From assembly GCA_017503885.1 (NCBI GenBank), contig JAFVSF010000012.1, positions 1-13,194 on the forward strand: a stretch of 13,194 nt of DNA, in the 5' to 3' direction. This DNA comes from Clostridia bacterium (GTDB taxonomy: Bacteria > Bacillota > Clostridia > Christensenellales > Borkfalkiaceae). Positions 1 to 6,455 of the stretch are shown here, piece by piece. A model generated the notes under the pieces. That model was not told the DNA's origin. It ran no database searches and saw only the letters and a list, made by a program, of their open reading frames with translations. How positions within the stretch are numbered: position 1 is the first letter of the stretch; every line of letters begins with the position of its first letter. Position numbers and translations under genes: made by a program.

Positions 1-87
1 ATTAGTATAGACAGTACGTTTTCCAAGTATGGGGAAACTGAGGTTGAAGTTCCTGCAGAAGTATTAGCTTTATGGCAAGAAAGATAA
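1..87 (+). CDS. C-terminal end of a lipoprotein-like protein (partial)
   Basis: Frame 1 is open from the window edge to a TAA at 85-87 and encodes 28 residues ending in ALWQER. The stretch TFSKYGETEVEVPAEV aligns with TFTQYGATSVNVPQEV at the C-terminus of the next gene: T, F, Y, G, T, V, V, P, E and V coincide, at the same distance from the stop. This is therefore probably the end of a paralogue of that lipoprotein, 10 nt upstream and in the same operon. The Y-G-x-T-x-V-x-V-P pattern is typical of the last strand of LolA/LppX-like or DUF6612-like secreted lipoproteins. That family link is from memory and only tentative. The 5' part is outside the window. Confidence 0.7.
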   Translation: MSIDSTFSKYGETEVEVPAEVLALWQER

Positions 88-97
88 GAGGGTAAAT

Positions 98-1156
98 ATG
101 AAAAAACTAATTAAAAGTTTATTAGTTTGTTTAGTATGTATAGCCGTTTCTTTAAGTGTTATAGCGTGTAGTGGAGAAACTGCTAGTCCAAGAGAAGAGT
201 TTAAAGGCGTATTTTCTACGTATGAATACGTTACGGAAGATATTGCAATGCAGTCTTTTGTTGAAAACGAGTTTAAGGCAGCTGAATATAACGTTGAATA
301 CGTAAATTACAGTGTTTTGGAAGATTTAACCGAAGAAGAATTGAACGGGTTAAATTATTCTGGCATTAAAAAAGAAGATATTGCTTCGGCGAAAAAAGTT
401 AAAATTTCATATAAAATTGACAGTATAATCTGCAAGCATATAGCGTACGTTATGCAATTTGGCGAGGAAGATGCAAAATATAGATACTATTCTCCTAAGC
501 CAAGCGAAGGTGAGGCGTTGACGATAAGTTATGCTAATTATCTTTTTGATAAAAAAGAGATGTCAAACGTAACCGTAACCGAAAAAACGTCAATGTCGGC
601 AGAAAATCAAGATTTATCTCTTGATTATTCTATGACGTTTAGATATTCTTATAACGCTATAGGCTTTTCTTACTCATTATCGTCAAAACAAGCAGGGCAG
701 GCTTATTCTGAAAAGTTTGACGGTGCAATGCTTATGAGTGCAAGGGGTGTTAGGGCATATACGTTAGGTACGGATGACAAATATCAAGACTCTACCGATT
801 TGTTGAATGGCTTGCTTTATATAGGGCACGATTTAGAAAATTCTGGTGTTATTAATGAACTTAAGCAAACGGATTTTGTTGTATTCGTTAAAAGGGGAGA
901 CAGTTTTGTTTTAAGAGAAGAAATAAAAAGCAGTATTATCGAACTTGTAAAAAAGCAAGAAGGTGCGTCAGAGGTTTATTCTTATTCTACTTCGATTAAC
1001 GTAAGTGGCGAAAGAATTACCGAAATGGTAGTTGTTTTAGATGCTATGGTTTCTGGACAACGAGTTAAAGTTACGATGAAAATAACTTTCACTCAATATG
1101 GTGCAACTTCGGTAAATGTTCCACAAGAAGTAATTGATATAAATAGTAAGTATTAA
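98..1156 (+). CDS. Secreted lipoprotein, possibly LolA/LppX-like fold
   Basis: This encodes 352 residues. The N-terminus is a lipoprotein signal: two lysines, a hydrophobic core, then the lipobox VIAC with acylated Cys24. The mature protein should therefore sit on the outer face of the membrane. ATG 98 is preceded by an AGAGGG-type ribosome binding site at 87-92. The mature chain has no further membrane segment and alternates polar and aromatic residues in a beta-rich pattern. Its last about 70 residues end in a Y-G-A-T-x-V-x-V-P motif matching the C-terminus of the truncated gene just upstream. The two thus look like a tandem duplication transcribed together. A hairpin terminator follows at once. 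I do not recognise a precise family. A ligand- or lipid-binding lipoprotein is an inference from the apparent fold only. Confidence 0.75.
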   Translation: MKKLIKSLLVCLVCIAVSLSVIACSGETASPREEFKGVFSTYEYVTEDIAMQSFVENEFKAAEYNVEYVNYSVLEDLTEEELNGLNYSGIKKEDIASAKKVKISYKIDSIICKHIAYVMQFGEEDAKYRYYSPKPSEGEALTISYANYLFDKKEMSNVTVTEKTSMSAENQDLSLDYSMTFRYSYNAIGFSYSLSSKQAGQAYSEKFDGAMLMSARGVRAYTLGTDDKYQDSTDLLNGLLYIGHDLENSGVINELKQTDFVVFVKRGDSFVLREEIKSSIIELVKKQEGASEVYSYSTSINVSGERITEMVVVLDAMVSGQRVKVTMKITFTQYGATSVNVPQEVIDINSKY

Positions 1157-1160
1157 AATG

Positions 1161-1191
1161 AACCTCACGGCTTGCCGTGAGGTTTTAATTT
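1161..1191 (+). terminator. Rho-independent terminator of the lipoprotein operon
   Basis: A perfect 10-bp stem (AACCTCACGG at 1161-1170 with CCGTGAGGTT at 1175-1184) has a CTTG tetraloop and is followed by TTAATTT. It begins 4 nt after the stop codon at 1156. Confidence 0.85.
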
Positions 1192-1206
1192 GTGTTAAAG
1201 TATGCA

Positions 1207-1246
1207 AAATAAAAACTCCGTTGCACGTTTGTAACGGAGTTTTTAA
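1207..1246 (-). terminator. Terminator of the NifU-like/GGGtGRT operon (bidirectional)
   Basis: AAAAACTCCGTT at 1211-1222 pairs with AACGGAGTTTTT at 1233-1244, with a 10-nt loop. On the minus strand the stem ends in TTTTT followed by ATTTT, 15 nt beyond the stop of the GGGtGRT gene. On the plus strand it also ends in five T, so it can stop read-through from either side. Confidence 0.85.
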
Positions 1247-1260
1247 ATATAAGTTTATAA

Positions 1261-2265
1261 TTATTTGCTCATAGCCTCTTCAACAGCAACGGCGCAAGCA
1301 ACGGTCATACCAACCATTGGGTTGTTACCAGCACCGATTAAGCCCATCATCTCAACGTGAGCAGGAACTGAAGAAGAGCCTGCGAATTGAGCGTCAGAGT
1401 GCATACGACCAAGAGTATCAGTAAAGCCGTAAGATGCAGGACCTGCAGCCATGTTATCTGGGTGAAGAGTTCTACCTGTACCACCACCTGATGCAACAGA
1501 GAAGTACTTTCTGTCGTTGTCGATACACCATTTCTTGTAAGTGCCTGCAACTGGGTGTTGGAAACGAGTAGGGTTAGTAGAGTTACCAGTGATAGAAACT
1601 TGAACGTTTTCGTGAGCCATAATAGCAACGCCTTCAGTAACGTCGTCAGCACCGTAACATCTAATCTTTGCTCTTTCGCCGTTTGAGTATGGAGTTTCGT
1701 TTACGATAGTAAGTTTACCAGTGTAGTAATCATACTTAGTTTGAACGTAAGTGAAACCGTTGATACGGCTGATAATGAAAGCAGCGTCTTTACCAAGACC
1801 GTTCAAAATAACCTTAAGTGGCTCTTTTCTAACTTTGTTAGCCTTAAGAGCAATACCGATAGCACCTTCTGCGGCAGCGAAAGATTCGTGACCTGCTAAG
1901 AAACAGAAACAAGTAGTTTCTTCAGAAAGAAGTCTTGCACCGAGTTTACCATGGCCAAGACCAACCTTTCTTTGGTCAGCAACAGAGCCAGGAATACAGA
2001 AAGCTTGAAGACCTTCGCCTAAAAGTTCAGCAGCGTCAGCAGCTTTTTTAGCGCCAGCCTTAATAGCAACTGCTGTACCTAAAGTGTAAGCCCAAATTGC
2101 GTTTTCAAAACAAATTGGTTGAATGCCTCTTACGATAGCGTCAACGTCGATACCTTTGTCAAGGCAGATTTGTCTTGCTTCTTCTAAATCCTTAATGCCG
2201 TATTTAGCGAGGCATTCGTTAATTTGATTAATTCTTCTACTATATCCTTCAAAAGTAATACTCAT
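1261..2265 (-). CDS. GGGtGRT family protein
   Basis: This encodes 334 residues and carries the motif that names the family, GGGTGRT, at residues 260-266 (context SVASGGGTGRTLHPDN). Other landmarks are a Gly/Cys-containing AFCIPGS segment near 88-94, GHGKLGAR near 104-111, a C-x-C pair (CFCF) near 119-122, and a C-terminal Gly-rich stretch MGLIGAGNNPMVGM at 307-320. The length seems full for the family. The start is set by AGGAGG 8 nt upstream of the ATG. The gene lies 15 nt downstream of a NifU-like scaffold gene on the same strand and clearly shares its transcript. Such pairing is, from memory, common for this family and suggests a role linked to Fe-S clusters. The biochemical function is not established as far as I know. 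There is no signal peptide or membrane segment, so it should be cytoplasmic. Confidence 0.9.
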   Translation of the reverse strand: MSITFEGYSRRINQINECLAKYGIKDLEEARQICLDKGIDVDAIVRGIQPICFENAIWAYTLGTAVAIKAGAKKAADAAELLGEGLQAFCIPGSVADQRKVGLGHGKLGARLLSEETTCFCFLAGHESFAAAEGAIGIALKANKVRKEPLKVILNGLGKDAAFIISRINGFTYVQTKYDYYTGKLTIVNETPYSNGERAKIRCYGADDVTEGVAIMAHENVQVSITGNSTNPTRFQHPVAGTYKKWCIDNDRKYFSVASGGGTGRTLHPDNMAAGPASYGFTDTLGRMHSDAQFAGSSSVPAHVEMMGLIGAGNNPMVGMTVACAVAVEEAMSK

Positions 2266-2280
2266 AACCTTAGCCTCCTA

Positions 2281-2973
2281 TTATTCTACACGTGGGTCGA
2301 TAAATTTAACGCCTTCGTCAAATCTACCGTATTTGCCTGATGCTTTTTCGTATGCTTCGTTTGGAGTAAGACCTTTCTTAATAAAGTCAGTCATTTTTCC
2401 AAGGCTTACGAAAGAGTAACCGATAACTTGGTTGTTAGCGTCAAGTGCCATTTTAGTAACGTAACCTTCTGCCATTTCAAGATATCTAGTACCTTTAACC
2501 TTAGTTCCGTACATAGTACCAACTTGTGAACGGAGACCTTTACCAAGGTCCTCAAGGCCTGCACCTACAACAAGACCGTTGTCAGAGAAAGCAGATTGAG
2601 TTCTACCGTAAACGATTTGTAAGAAAAGTTCTCTCATAGCAGTGTTGATAGCGTCACAAACAAGGTCTGTGTTAAGAGCTTCTAAAATTGTTTTACCAGG
2701 GAGAATTTCAGATGCCATAGCGGCAGAGTGAGTCATACCTGAACAACCGATTGTTTCAACGAGAGCCTCTTCAATGATACCCTTTTTAACGTTGAGAGAA
2801 AGTTTACAAGCGCCTTGCTGTGGAGCACACCAACCTACACCGTGAGTAAAGCCAGAAATGTCTTGAATTTCTCTTGACTGAACCCATAAACCCTCTTCAG
2901 GGATAGGAGCTGGGCCGTGGTTAGGACCTTTAGCAACGCAAATCATATTTTCAACTTCGTGAGAATATTGCAT
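2281..2973 (-). CDS. NifU/IscU-like iron-sulfur cluster assembly scaffold
   Basis: This encodes 230 residues starting MQYSHEVENM. The start is the ATG at 2973 because a GGAGGA sits 7 nt upstream. An in-frame TTG 15 nt earlier overlaps that ribosome binding site and is unlikely. Candidate cluster-binding cysteines are C49 and C56 (GWCAPQQGACKL), C77 (ETIGCSGMTHSA) and C106 (DLVCDAI). The GCSG segment followed by a Ser/Ala helix resembles the GCGSAIAS segment of IscU/NifU. The protein is longer than classical IscU (about 130 residues), with an added C-terminal domain of about 90 residues. This is known for the version that travels with GGGtGRT proteins. It has its own consensus promoter and is first in a two-gene operon. 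The probable role is to hold a nascent Fe-S cluster and pass it on, perhaps to a client of the partner protein. The partner relationship is inferred from gene order. Confidence 0.85.
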   Translation of the reverse strand: MQYSHEVENMICVAKGPNHGPAPIPEEGLWVQSREIQDISGFTHGVGWCAPQQGACKLSLNVKKGIIEEALVETIGCSGMTHSAAMASEILPGKTILEALNTDLVCDAINTAMRELFLQIVYGRTQSAFSDNGLVVGAGLEDLGKGLRSQVGTMYGTKVKGTRYLEMAEGYVTKMALDANNQVIGYSFVSLGKMTDFIKKGLTPNEAYEKASGKYGRFDEGVKFIDPRVE

Positions 2974-3008
2974 TTTATATTCCTCCAAATAGATTTTTTA
3001 TCTTAACA

Positions 3009-3037
3009 ATTATAGCACATAACCTTTAATTTGACAA
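3009..3037 (-). promoter_or_regulatory. Sigma-A promoter of the NifU-like/GGGtGRT operon
   Basis: On the minus strand, TTGTCA (complement of 3032-3037), a 17-bp spacer and TATAAT (complement of 3009-3014) form a near-perfect promoter. It lies about 36 bp ahead of the ATG at 2973. No operator or riboswitch is evident in the short leader. Confidence 0.85.
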
Positions 3038-3108
3038 TAAATTATAATAATTTTTTCAAAAATTAATAATCGTTTAATTAAAGGGCACGCCTAAGAGTTA
3101 TTTTTATA

Positions 3109-3137
3109 TTGACAAGCGATAAAAAAAGAGATATAAT
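3109..3137 (+). promoter_or_regulatory. Consensus sigma-A promoter of the repeat-stalk lipoprotein
   Basis: TTGACA at 3109-3114, a 17-bp spacer and TATAAT at 3132-3137 match consensus at all 12 positions. AGGAGG at 3151-3156 and ATG 3162 follow, giving a leader of about 20 nt. This promoter diverges from that of the minus-strand operon, with about 72 bp between the two -35 boxes. Confidence 0.9.
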
Positions 3138-3161
3138 TAAAGAACTTAAAAGGAGGAACGT

Positions 3162-4295
3162 ATGAAAAAGGCAATAATAAGCATTATTCTTTGCGTTTTT
3201 ATGATATTTTGTGCTAGTTGTAGTATAACTACTTCAAACGAAAGTTTAGAAGAGTCTGTAACGGTATCAAACGAAAGTTTAGAAGAGTCTGTAACGGTAT
3301 CAAATGAAAGCGTAGAAGAGTCTTTAATAGAAAGCGAGCAAGAAACTACAAGTGAAAGTGTAGAGCAAGAAGAAGCTCCTGACCCTACAGAGATAGACTA
3401 CGTATACACTCCTTTAGATGAAACAGTTAAAGCAGAGATAGAGGCATATCTAGGACACAAATTTGGTTATGATTGTTATTATGGAGAGTTTGAAGGCAAG
3501 CACGTTTTCGGCAAGGCTACTCCATTGGCGGCAGTAGATGATTTTCAACTAGGGGCGTTTAGTCTTTTTTGCGTAAGCGTATTTGGGCTGCATGTTTGGG
3601 ATGGTGAGGAATATGTAGATTATTGGGGCGTATGTGATATTTTTAGTTTTGAATCATCTAAAGAGATTGCTTTCATTCATTTAAACCATCTAATTAACGA
3701 TTGTTGGATGGGTTGTGCGTTTAAAGAGAACAATGCTACTAAAAAGACTAAATACACGACTAGATGGGCTAATATGGTTGGTGGTACTTATGGAGATGTT
3801 GACCCACGTGTTCAGTGGTATCTTGGAGAATATGAAATGAAAGGGTATTTTGCAAAGCAAACGCCGACTATTTCTGGTGATATGGGCTTTTTGGCGTGTA
3901 ATCTGGGTGTTTTACCTGGCGAAACAAAAGAAAGATATAGCCTTTTTGTTACGCTTGAAAACGTTGTAGGCTACGAAGGAGAGAAATTCTCTTGTTACGG
4001 AAGCGTAGCAGACGTTTTAGATATGTATCAAATAACTGAAGATATGTGGTTAGATTCTTATGACGGTTTTATAACGTCAGATAATTTTGACTTAGAAAAG
4101 GCTAAATCGATAAAATATTGCGTTCCAATACACCTTAGTTCACCGATTGAAGGGTGTGCTGAAATCTGTTTAGTAGTAGATAACGATAAAGACAAAAACA
4201 CGTATATACTCATTATGAGTGTAGACGAAGAAACAGGCGAAAAATACATTTCTCAAATTTATCAATATCAATGGGTAAGGGAACAGCAGGAATAA
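3162..4295 (+). CDS. Lipoprotein with Ser/Glu repeat stalk, unknown function
   Basis: This encodes 377 residues. The signal peptide is short and ends in CASC, with Cys20 as the likely lipidation site; Cys at position -3 is a poor but tolerated lipobox residue. Residues about 24-70 are a low-complexity Ser/Glu/Val stalk built from the 11-residue unit SNESLEESVTV, present twice exactly and then decaying. After this the chain is globular and rich in aromatic residues (for example near DCYYGEF, WDGEEYVDYWGV and NDCWMGC), with several cysteines. It has no membrane segment and no motif I recognise. The stalk probably spaces the globular domain away from the membrane and through the wall. The gene has its own consensus promoter and a strong terminator, so it is monocistronic. 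The function is unknown. Confidence 0.75.
   Translation: MKKAIISIILCVFMIFCASCSITTSNESLEESVTVSNESLEESVTVSNESVEESLIESEQETTSESVEQEEAPDPTEIDYVYTPLDETVKAEIEAYLGHKFGYDCYYGEFEGKHVFGKATPLAAVDDFQLGAFSLFCVSVFGLHVWDGEEYVDYWGVCDIFSFESSKEIAFIHLNHLINDCWMGCAFKENNATKKTKYTTRWANMVGGTYGDVDPRVQWYLGEYEMKGYFAKQTPTISGDMGFLACNLGVLPGETKERYSLFVTLENVVGYEGEKFSCYGSVADVLDMYQITEDMWLDSYDGFITSDNFDLEKAKSIKYCVPIHLSSPIEGCAEICLVVDNDKDKNTYILIMSVDEETGEKYISQIYQYQWVREQQE
3234..3332 (+). repeat. 33-bp in-frame tandem repeat in lipoprotein gene
   Basis: Two identical 33-bp units lie at 3234-3266 and 3267-3299. Each starts TCAAACGAAAGTTTAGAAGA and encodes SNESLEESVTV. A third, diverged unit lies at 3300-3332. Gain or loss of a unit keeps the reading frame and would change stalk length. 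Confidence 0.9.
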
Positions 4296-4336
4296 GTGTA
4301 TTAAAAAACATAAAATAACCGTTAAAAATTGACATT

Positions 4337-4359
4337 AAAAGCCCCGCGGGGCTTTTTTT
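4337..4359 (+). terminator. Rho-independent terminator after the lipoprotein gene
   Basis: AAAAGCCCC at 4337-4345 and GGGGCTTTT at 4348-4356 form a GC-rich stem followed by a run of T. The stem is symmetrical, so it may also act on the other strand. It ends just before the tyrS promoter. Confidence 0.9.
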
Positions 4360-4360
4360 G

Positions 4361-4389
4361 TTGACTTTTTTTGCGTTTGGGTTTATACT
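4361..4389 (+). promoter_or_regulatory. tyrS promoter
   Basis: TTGACT at 4361-4366, 17 bp, then TATACT at 4384-4389. The -35 box begins one base after the T-run of the preceding terminator. Transcription should start near 4396, leaving a leader of only about 25 nt before ATG 4421. That leaves no room for a T-box. Confidence 0.75.
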
Positions 4390-4420
4390 TTATCCATATT
4401 ATATTTTTCAGGAGTTTTTT

Positions 4421-5626
4421 ATGAAAAACGTATTAGACGTTCTTACCGAGCGTGGATTTGTTAAACAAACTGTTTACGGCGAAGATTTAAGAAAAAAGTT
4501 AGAAACCGAAAGTATTTCTTTCTACGTAGGTTTTGACCCAACTGCAGACAGTTTACATATAGGTCACTATATTCCAATTATGGCTATGGCTTGGATGCAA
4601 AAGTTCGGTCATACCCCTATCGCTCTTTTCGGTGGCGGTACTGGTATGATTGGCGATCCGTCTGGCAGAAGTGATATGCGTCAAATGTTAACGCCAGAAA
4701 TTATCGACCATAACATCAATTGCTTTAAAGAGCAAATGTCTAGATTTATTCGTTTTGAAGGCGACAACGCTGCTATTATCGAAAACAACGCAGATTGGCT
4801 TATGAAACTTAACTACGTTGAGTTTTTACGTGATATCGGCGTACATTTCTCAGTAAACAAAATGCTGACTGCAGAGTGTTTCCGTCAACGTATGGAAAAA
4901 GGTCTTACCTTCCTTGAATTTAACTATATGTTAATGCAAGGTTACGACTTTTTATATCTCCACCAAAAGCACGGTTGCGTGTTAGAAGTTGGTGGCGACG
5001 ACCAATGGTCTAATATGCTTGCAGGCGTTGACCTTATAAGAAGAAAAGAGCAAAAAGACGCTTATTGCTTAACTTGTACTCTCCTTTTAAACAGTGAGGG
5101 TAAGAAGATGGGTAAAACCCAAAAGGGTGCACTTTGGCTTGATGAGAAGAAGTGTTCCGTTTACGATTTCTATCAATATTTCCGTAACGTAGAAGACGTT
5201 AAGGTTGCAGAATGTATGCGTCTTTTAACCTTTATGGATATGGAAGAAATTGCAGAACTTACAAGATATAACGACGAGAGAATGAACCAAGCAAAAGAAC
5301 GCCTTGCATTTGAGGTTACTAAACTTGTTCACGGCGAAGAAAAGGCTATCGAGGCACAAAAGCAAGCAAAAGCGGCTTTCGGTGGTAATGCAGAAGATAT
5401 GCCTACCTTTGAGGCAAACGGCTCAACTAACGTTATTGATATTATTGCTGCAGCAGGCGTTGCTAAATCAAAGAGTGAAGCGAGAAGACTTATCGAAGGC
5501 AATGCAATTTCCGTTGACGATACAAAAATTACTGTAGCCGACGTTGAACTTAGTGCAGAAATCAAGCAAAAGGGTAGTTTTGTGTTGCATAAGGGCAAAA
5601 AGGTTCACATCAACGTCAAACTTTAA
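4421..5626 (+). CDS. tyrS: Tyrosine--tRNA ligase
   Basis: This encodes 401 residues and charges tRNA-Tyr with tyrosine in the cytoplasm (class I aminoacyl-tRNA synthetase). The HIGH signature is at 46-49 (DSLHIGHY). The ATP/tyrosine pocket shows FYVGFDPTA, ALFGGGTGMIGDPSG (69-82) and GGDDQWSN (191-198). The second signature is KMGKT at 229-233, a usual TyrRS form of KMSKS. Residues about 335-401 form the C-terminal S4-like RNA-binding domain (SKSEARRLIEGNAISVDD). The length is typical. ATG 4421 is preceded by CAGGAG with 6 nt spacing; an in-frame TTG at 4358 lies in the upstream terminator and is not credible. The last codon and stop (CTT TAA) fall inside the terminal inverted repeat of the palindromic element at 5621. 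Confidence 0.97.
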   Translation: MKNVLDVLTERGFVKQTVYGEDLRKKLETESISFYVGFDPTADSLHIGHYIPIMAMAWMQKFGHTPIALFGGGTGMIGDPSGRSDMRQMLTPEIIDHNINCFKEQMSRFIRFEGDNAAIIENNADWLMKLNYVEFLRDIGVHFSVNKMLTAECFRQRMEKGLTFLEFNYMLMQGYDFLYLHQKHGCVLEVGGDDQWSNMLAGVDLIRRKEQKDAYCLTCTLLLNSEGKKMGKTQKGALWLDEKKCSVYDFYQYFRNVEDVKVAECMRLLTFMDMEEIAELTRYNDERMNQAKERLAFEVTKLVHGEEKAIEAQKQAKAAFGGNAEDMPTFEANGSTNVIDIIAAAGVAKSKSEARRLIEGNAISVDDTKITVADVELSAEIKQKGSFVLHKGKKVHINVKL

Positions 5627-5749
5627 GGGCTTATAAACTTCGCAATACTTTGTTTCTAAAAAGCGATGGCAACTGGGATGACCAACAAGGTCTATCCCAT
5701 CTGCTATCGCTTTTTGAGCCTCGTCTTGCTCGTTTCTAAGCCCTTAAAG
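5621..5749 (+). repeat. Palindromic element, copy 1 (129 bp)
   Basis: The ends are a perfect 13-bp inverted repeat: CTTTAAGGGCTTA at 5621-5633 and TAAGCCCTTAAAG at 5737-5749. Inside, 5658-5715 folds into a long hairpin: AAAAAGCGAT pairs with ATCGCTTTTT, then GGGAT with ATCCC and GACC with GGTC, closed by an AACAA loop with one bulged T. Short matches (AAAC, GCAA, AC) continue pairing between the inner hairpin and the ends. The whole element can therefore fold as one imperfect cruciform or RNA hairpin. The hairpin plus T-run could serve as the tyrS terminator. A MITE/REP-like mobile palindrome or a structured RNA are both possible. Confidence 0.85.
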
Positions 5750-5750
5750 A

Positions 5751-5879
5751 ATTTAAAGACCTATATACTTCGCAAAAGTGCGTTACTGTTTCAAAGGTGC
5801 GACCACGATGACCAACAAGGTCTATCCCATCTGCCATCGCTTTTTGAGCCTCGTCTTGCTCGCATCTAAGCCCTTAAAG
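5751..5879 (+). repeat. Palindromic element, copy 2 (129 bp)
   Basis: This is a direct repeat of copy 1 at an offset of exactly 130 bp. From 5811 to 5879 it differs from copy 1 at three positions, including the intact right end TAAGCCCTTAAAG (5867-5879). The left half is much more diverged: the left end at 5751-5763 keeps 9 of 13 bases, and ACTTCGCAA is shared. The lower left arm (GGTGCGACCAC) no longer pairs well with the right arm. Only the apical GATGACC/GGTCTATC hairpin and a GCGA/TCGC patch survive. Confidence 0.8.
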
Positions 5880-5948
5880 TGGTTTTAACAAAAGTTTGGC
5901 GTTATTCCATATCTAAACTTTTATAACACCTTAACAAAGTAAATTTTT

Positions 5949-6015
5949 AAAGGCAGACACAATGACCAACAAGGTCTATCGTGCCTGCCTTTTCTTACGA
6001 GTCTTGCCTTCGTTG
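5949..6015 (+). repeat. Palindromic element, copy 3 (shorter relative)
   Basis: It has the same 18-nt core as copies 1 and 2 (ATGACCAACAAGGTCTAT at 5962-5979). The core sits on a different but fully complementary stem: AAAGGCAG at 5949-5956 with CTGCCTTT at 5985-5992, and CAC with GTG. The GTCTTGC...CGTT segment at 6001-6014 matches the GTCTTGCTCGTT that follows the hairpin in copy 1. The outer inverted repeats are not recognisable. Counting the bulged T, the hairpin is about 17 bp with two mismatches. Confidence 0.75.
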
Positions 6016-6224
6016 CAAATTGGCTTTTTGTCAGCAAATTGCTAAACAATTTGCAAGACCTTTTAACCGTTTGCTCATCTTCCCCAAAAATTCTTGAGAA
6101 GCAATTATTTTTGGGAGTACTAATATTAAAATCTTTAAACCAGCTTTTTAAAAGCAGGGTAAAACACATGGATGTAACGTCACGTTGCACGAAAAAAGGA
6201 CGACTCAACTAGCCGTCCCTTTTC
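6001..6224. other. Non-coding region dense in stem-loops
   Basis: Several hairpins follow one another. GCAAATTG (6034-6041) pairs with CAATTTGC (6047-6054), and GTCTTGC (6001-6007) with GCAAGAC (6053-6059). CCCAAAAAT (6083-6091) pairs with ATTTTTGGG (6107-6115). GCTTTTTAAAAGC (6143-6155) is flanked by ACC/GGGT. AAAAGGACG (about 6194-6202) pairs with CGTCCCTTTT (6214-6223), with one bulge. The last one has T-runs on both strands and looks like a bidirectional terminator. The long minus-strand reading frame here (5921-6208) is not a credible gene. No tRNA or known RNA family was recognised. Confidence 0.5.
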
Positions 6225-6396
6225 ACAATGGAGAAATGATTTATAAAAACAAGAAAAAACTTATTGATAAACTTTATTGATTGTGCCTTTATTATAAACT
6301 ACTATAATGAGGGGCGTTTGATAGCAATATATAAACTTTGTGAAATATTTTTTCACACCATTTTTTTCTTTATGCAATTTATTTGTCGCTAAAAGG

Positions 6397-6425
6397 TTTG
6401 CAAATTTAAAAAATAGTTATATAAT
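6397..6425 (+). promoter_or_regulatory. Probable promoter of the ArsP_2 operon
   Basis: TTTGCA at 6397-6402 (4 of 6), a 17-bp spacer and TATAAT at 6420-6425 lie about 30 bp before ATG 6456. The preceding stretch 6225-6396 has no gene. It contains the hairpin TGTGAAA/TTTCACA at 6339-6357, which could be an operator upstream of the promoter, though no regulator gene is adjacent. Confidence 0.55.
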
Positions 6426-6455
6426 TGTATATAGTTTTGTTAAGGATGTGGTTTT

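Noticed and set aside
1347..1652. Leu/Thr-rich minus-strand reading frame within the GGGtGRT gene
   Set aside because: It is an out-of-frame shadow of a well supported conserved gene.
2974..2988. Earlier TTG start for the NifU-like protein
   Set aside because: It overlaps the GGAGGA that serves ATG 2973.
4360..4420. T-box riboswitch ahead of tyrS
   Set aside because: The promoter at 4361-4389 leaves about 25 nt of leader, with no specifier stem, T-box sequence or antiterminator.
5666..5869. Plus-strand 67-codon reading frame across the palindromic repeats
   Set aside because: It is made of the two repeat copies read in one frame, has no ribosome binding site and mirrors the 130-bp period. 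It is a by-product of the repeats.
5621..5879. CRISPR array
   Set aside because: There are only two near-adjacent 129-bp units with one base between them, no spacers and no cas genes.
5921..6208. Minus-strand 95-codon reading frame
   Set aside because: It runs through copy 3 and several hairpins, has no ribosome binding site or promoter, and its composition looks like translated non-coding DNA.
6281..6308. Promoter (TTGTGC-16-TATAAT)
   Set aside because: The -35 is poor, and a better placed TATAAT box lies closer to the ArsP_2 start. It could be real only if a small RNA is made here.
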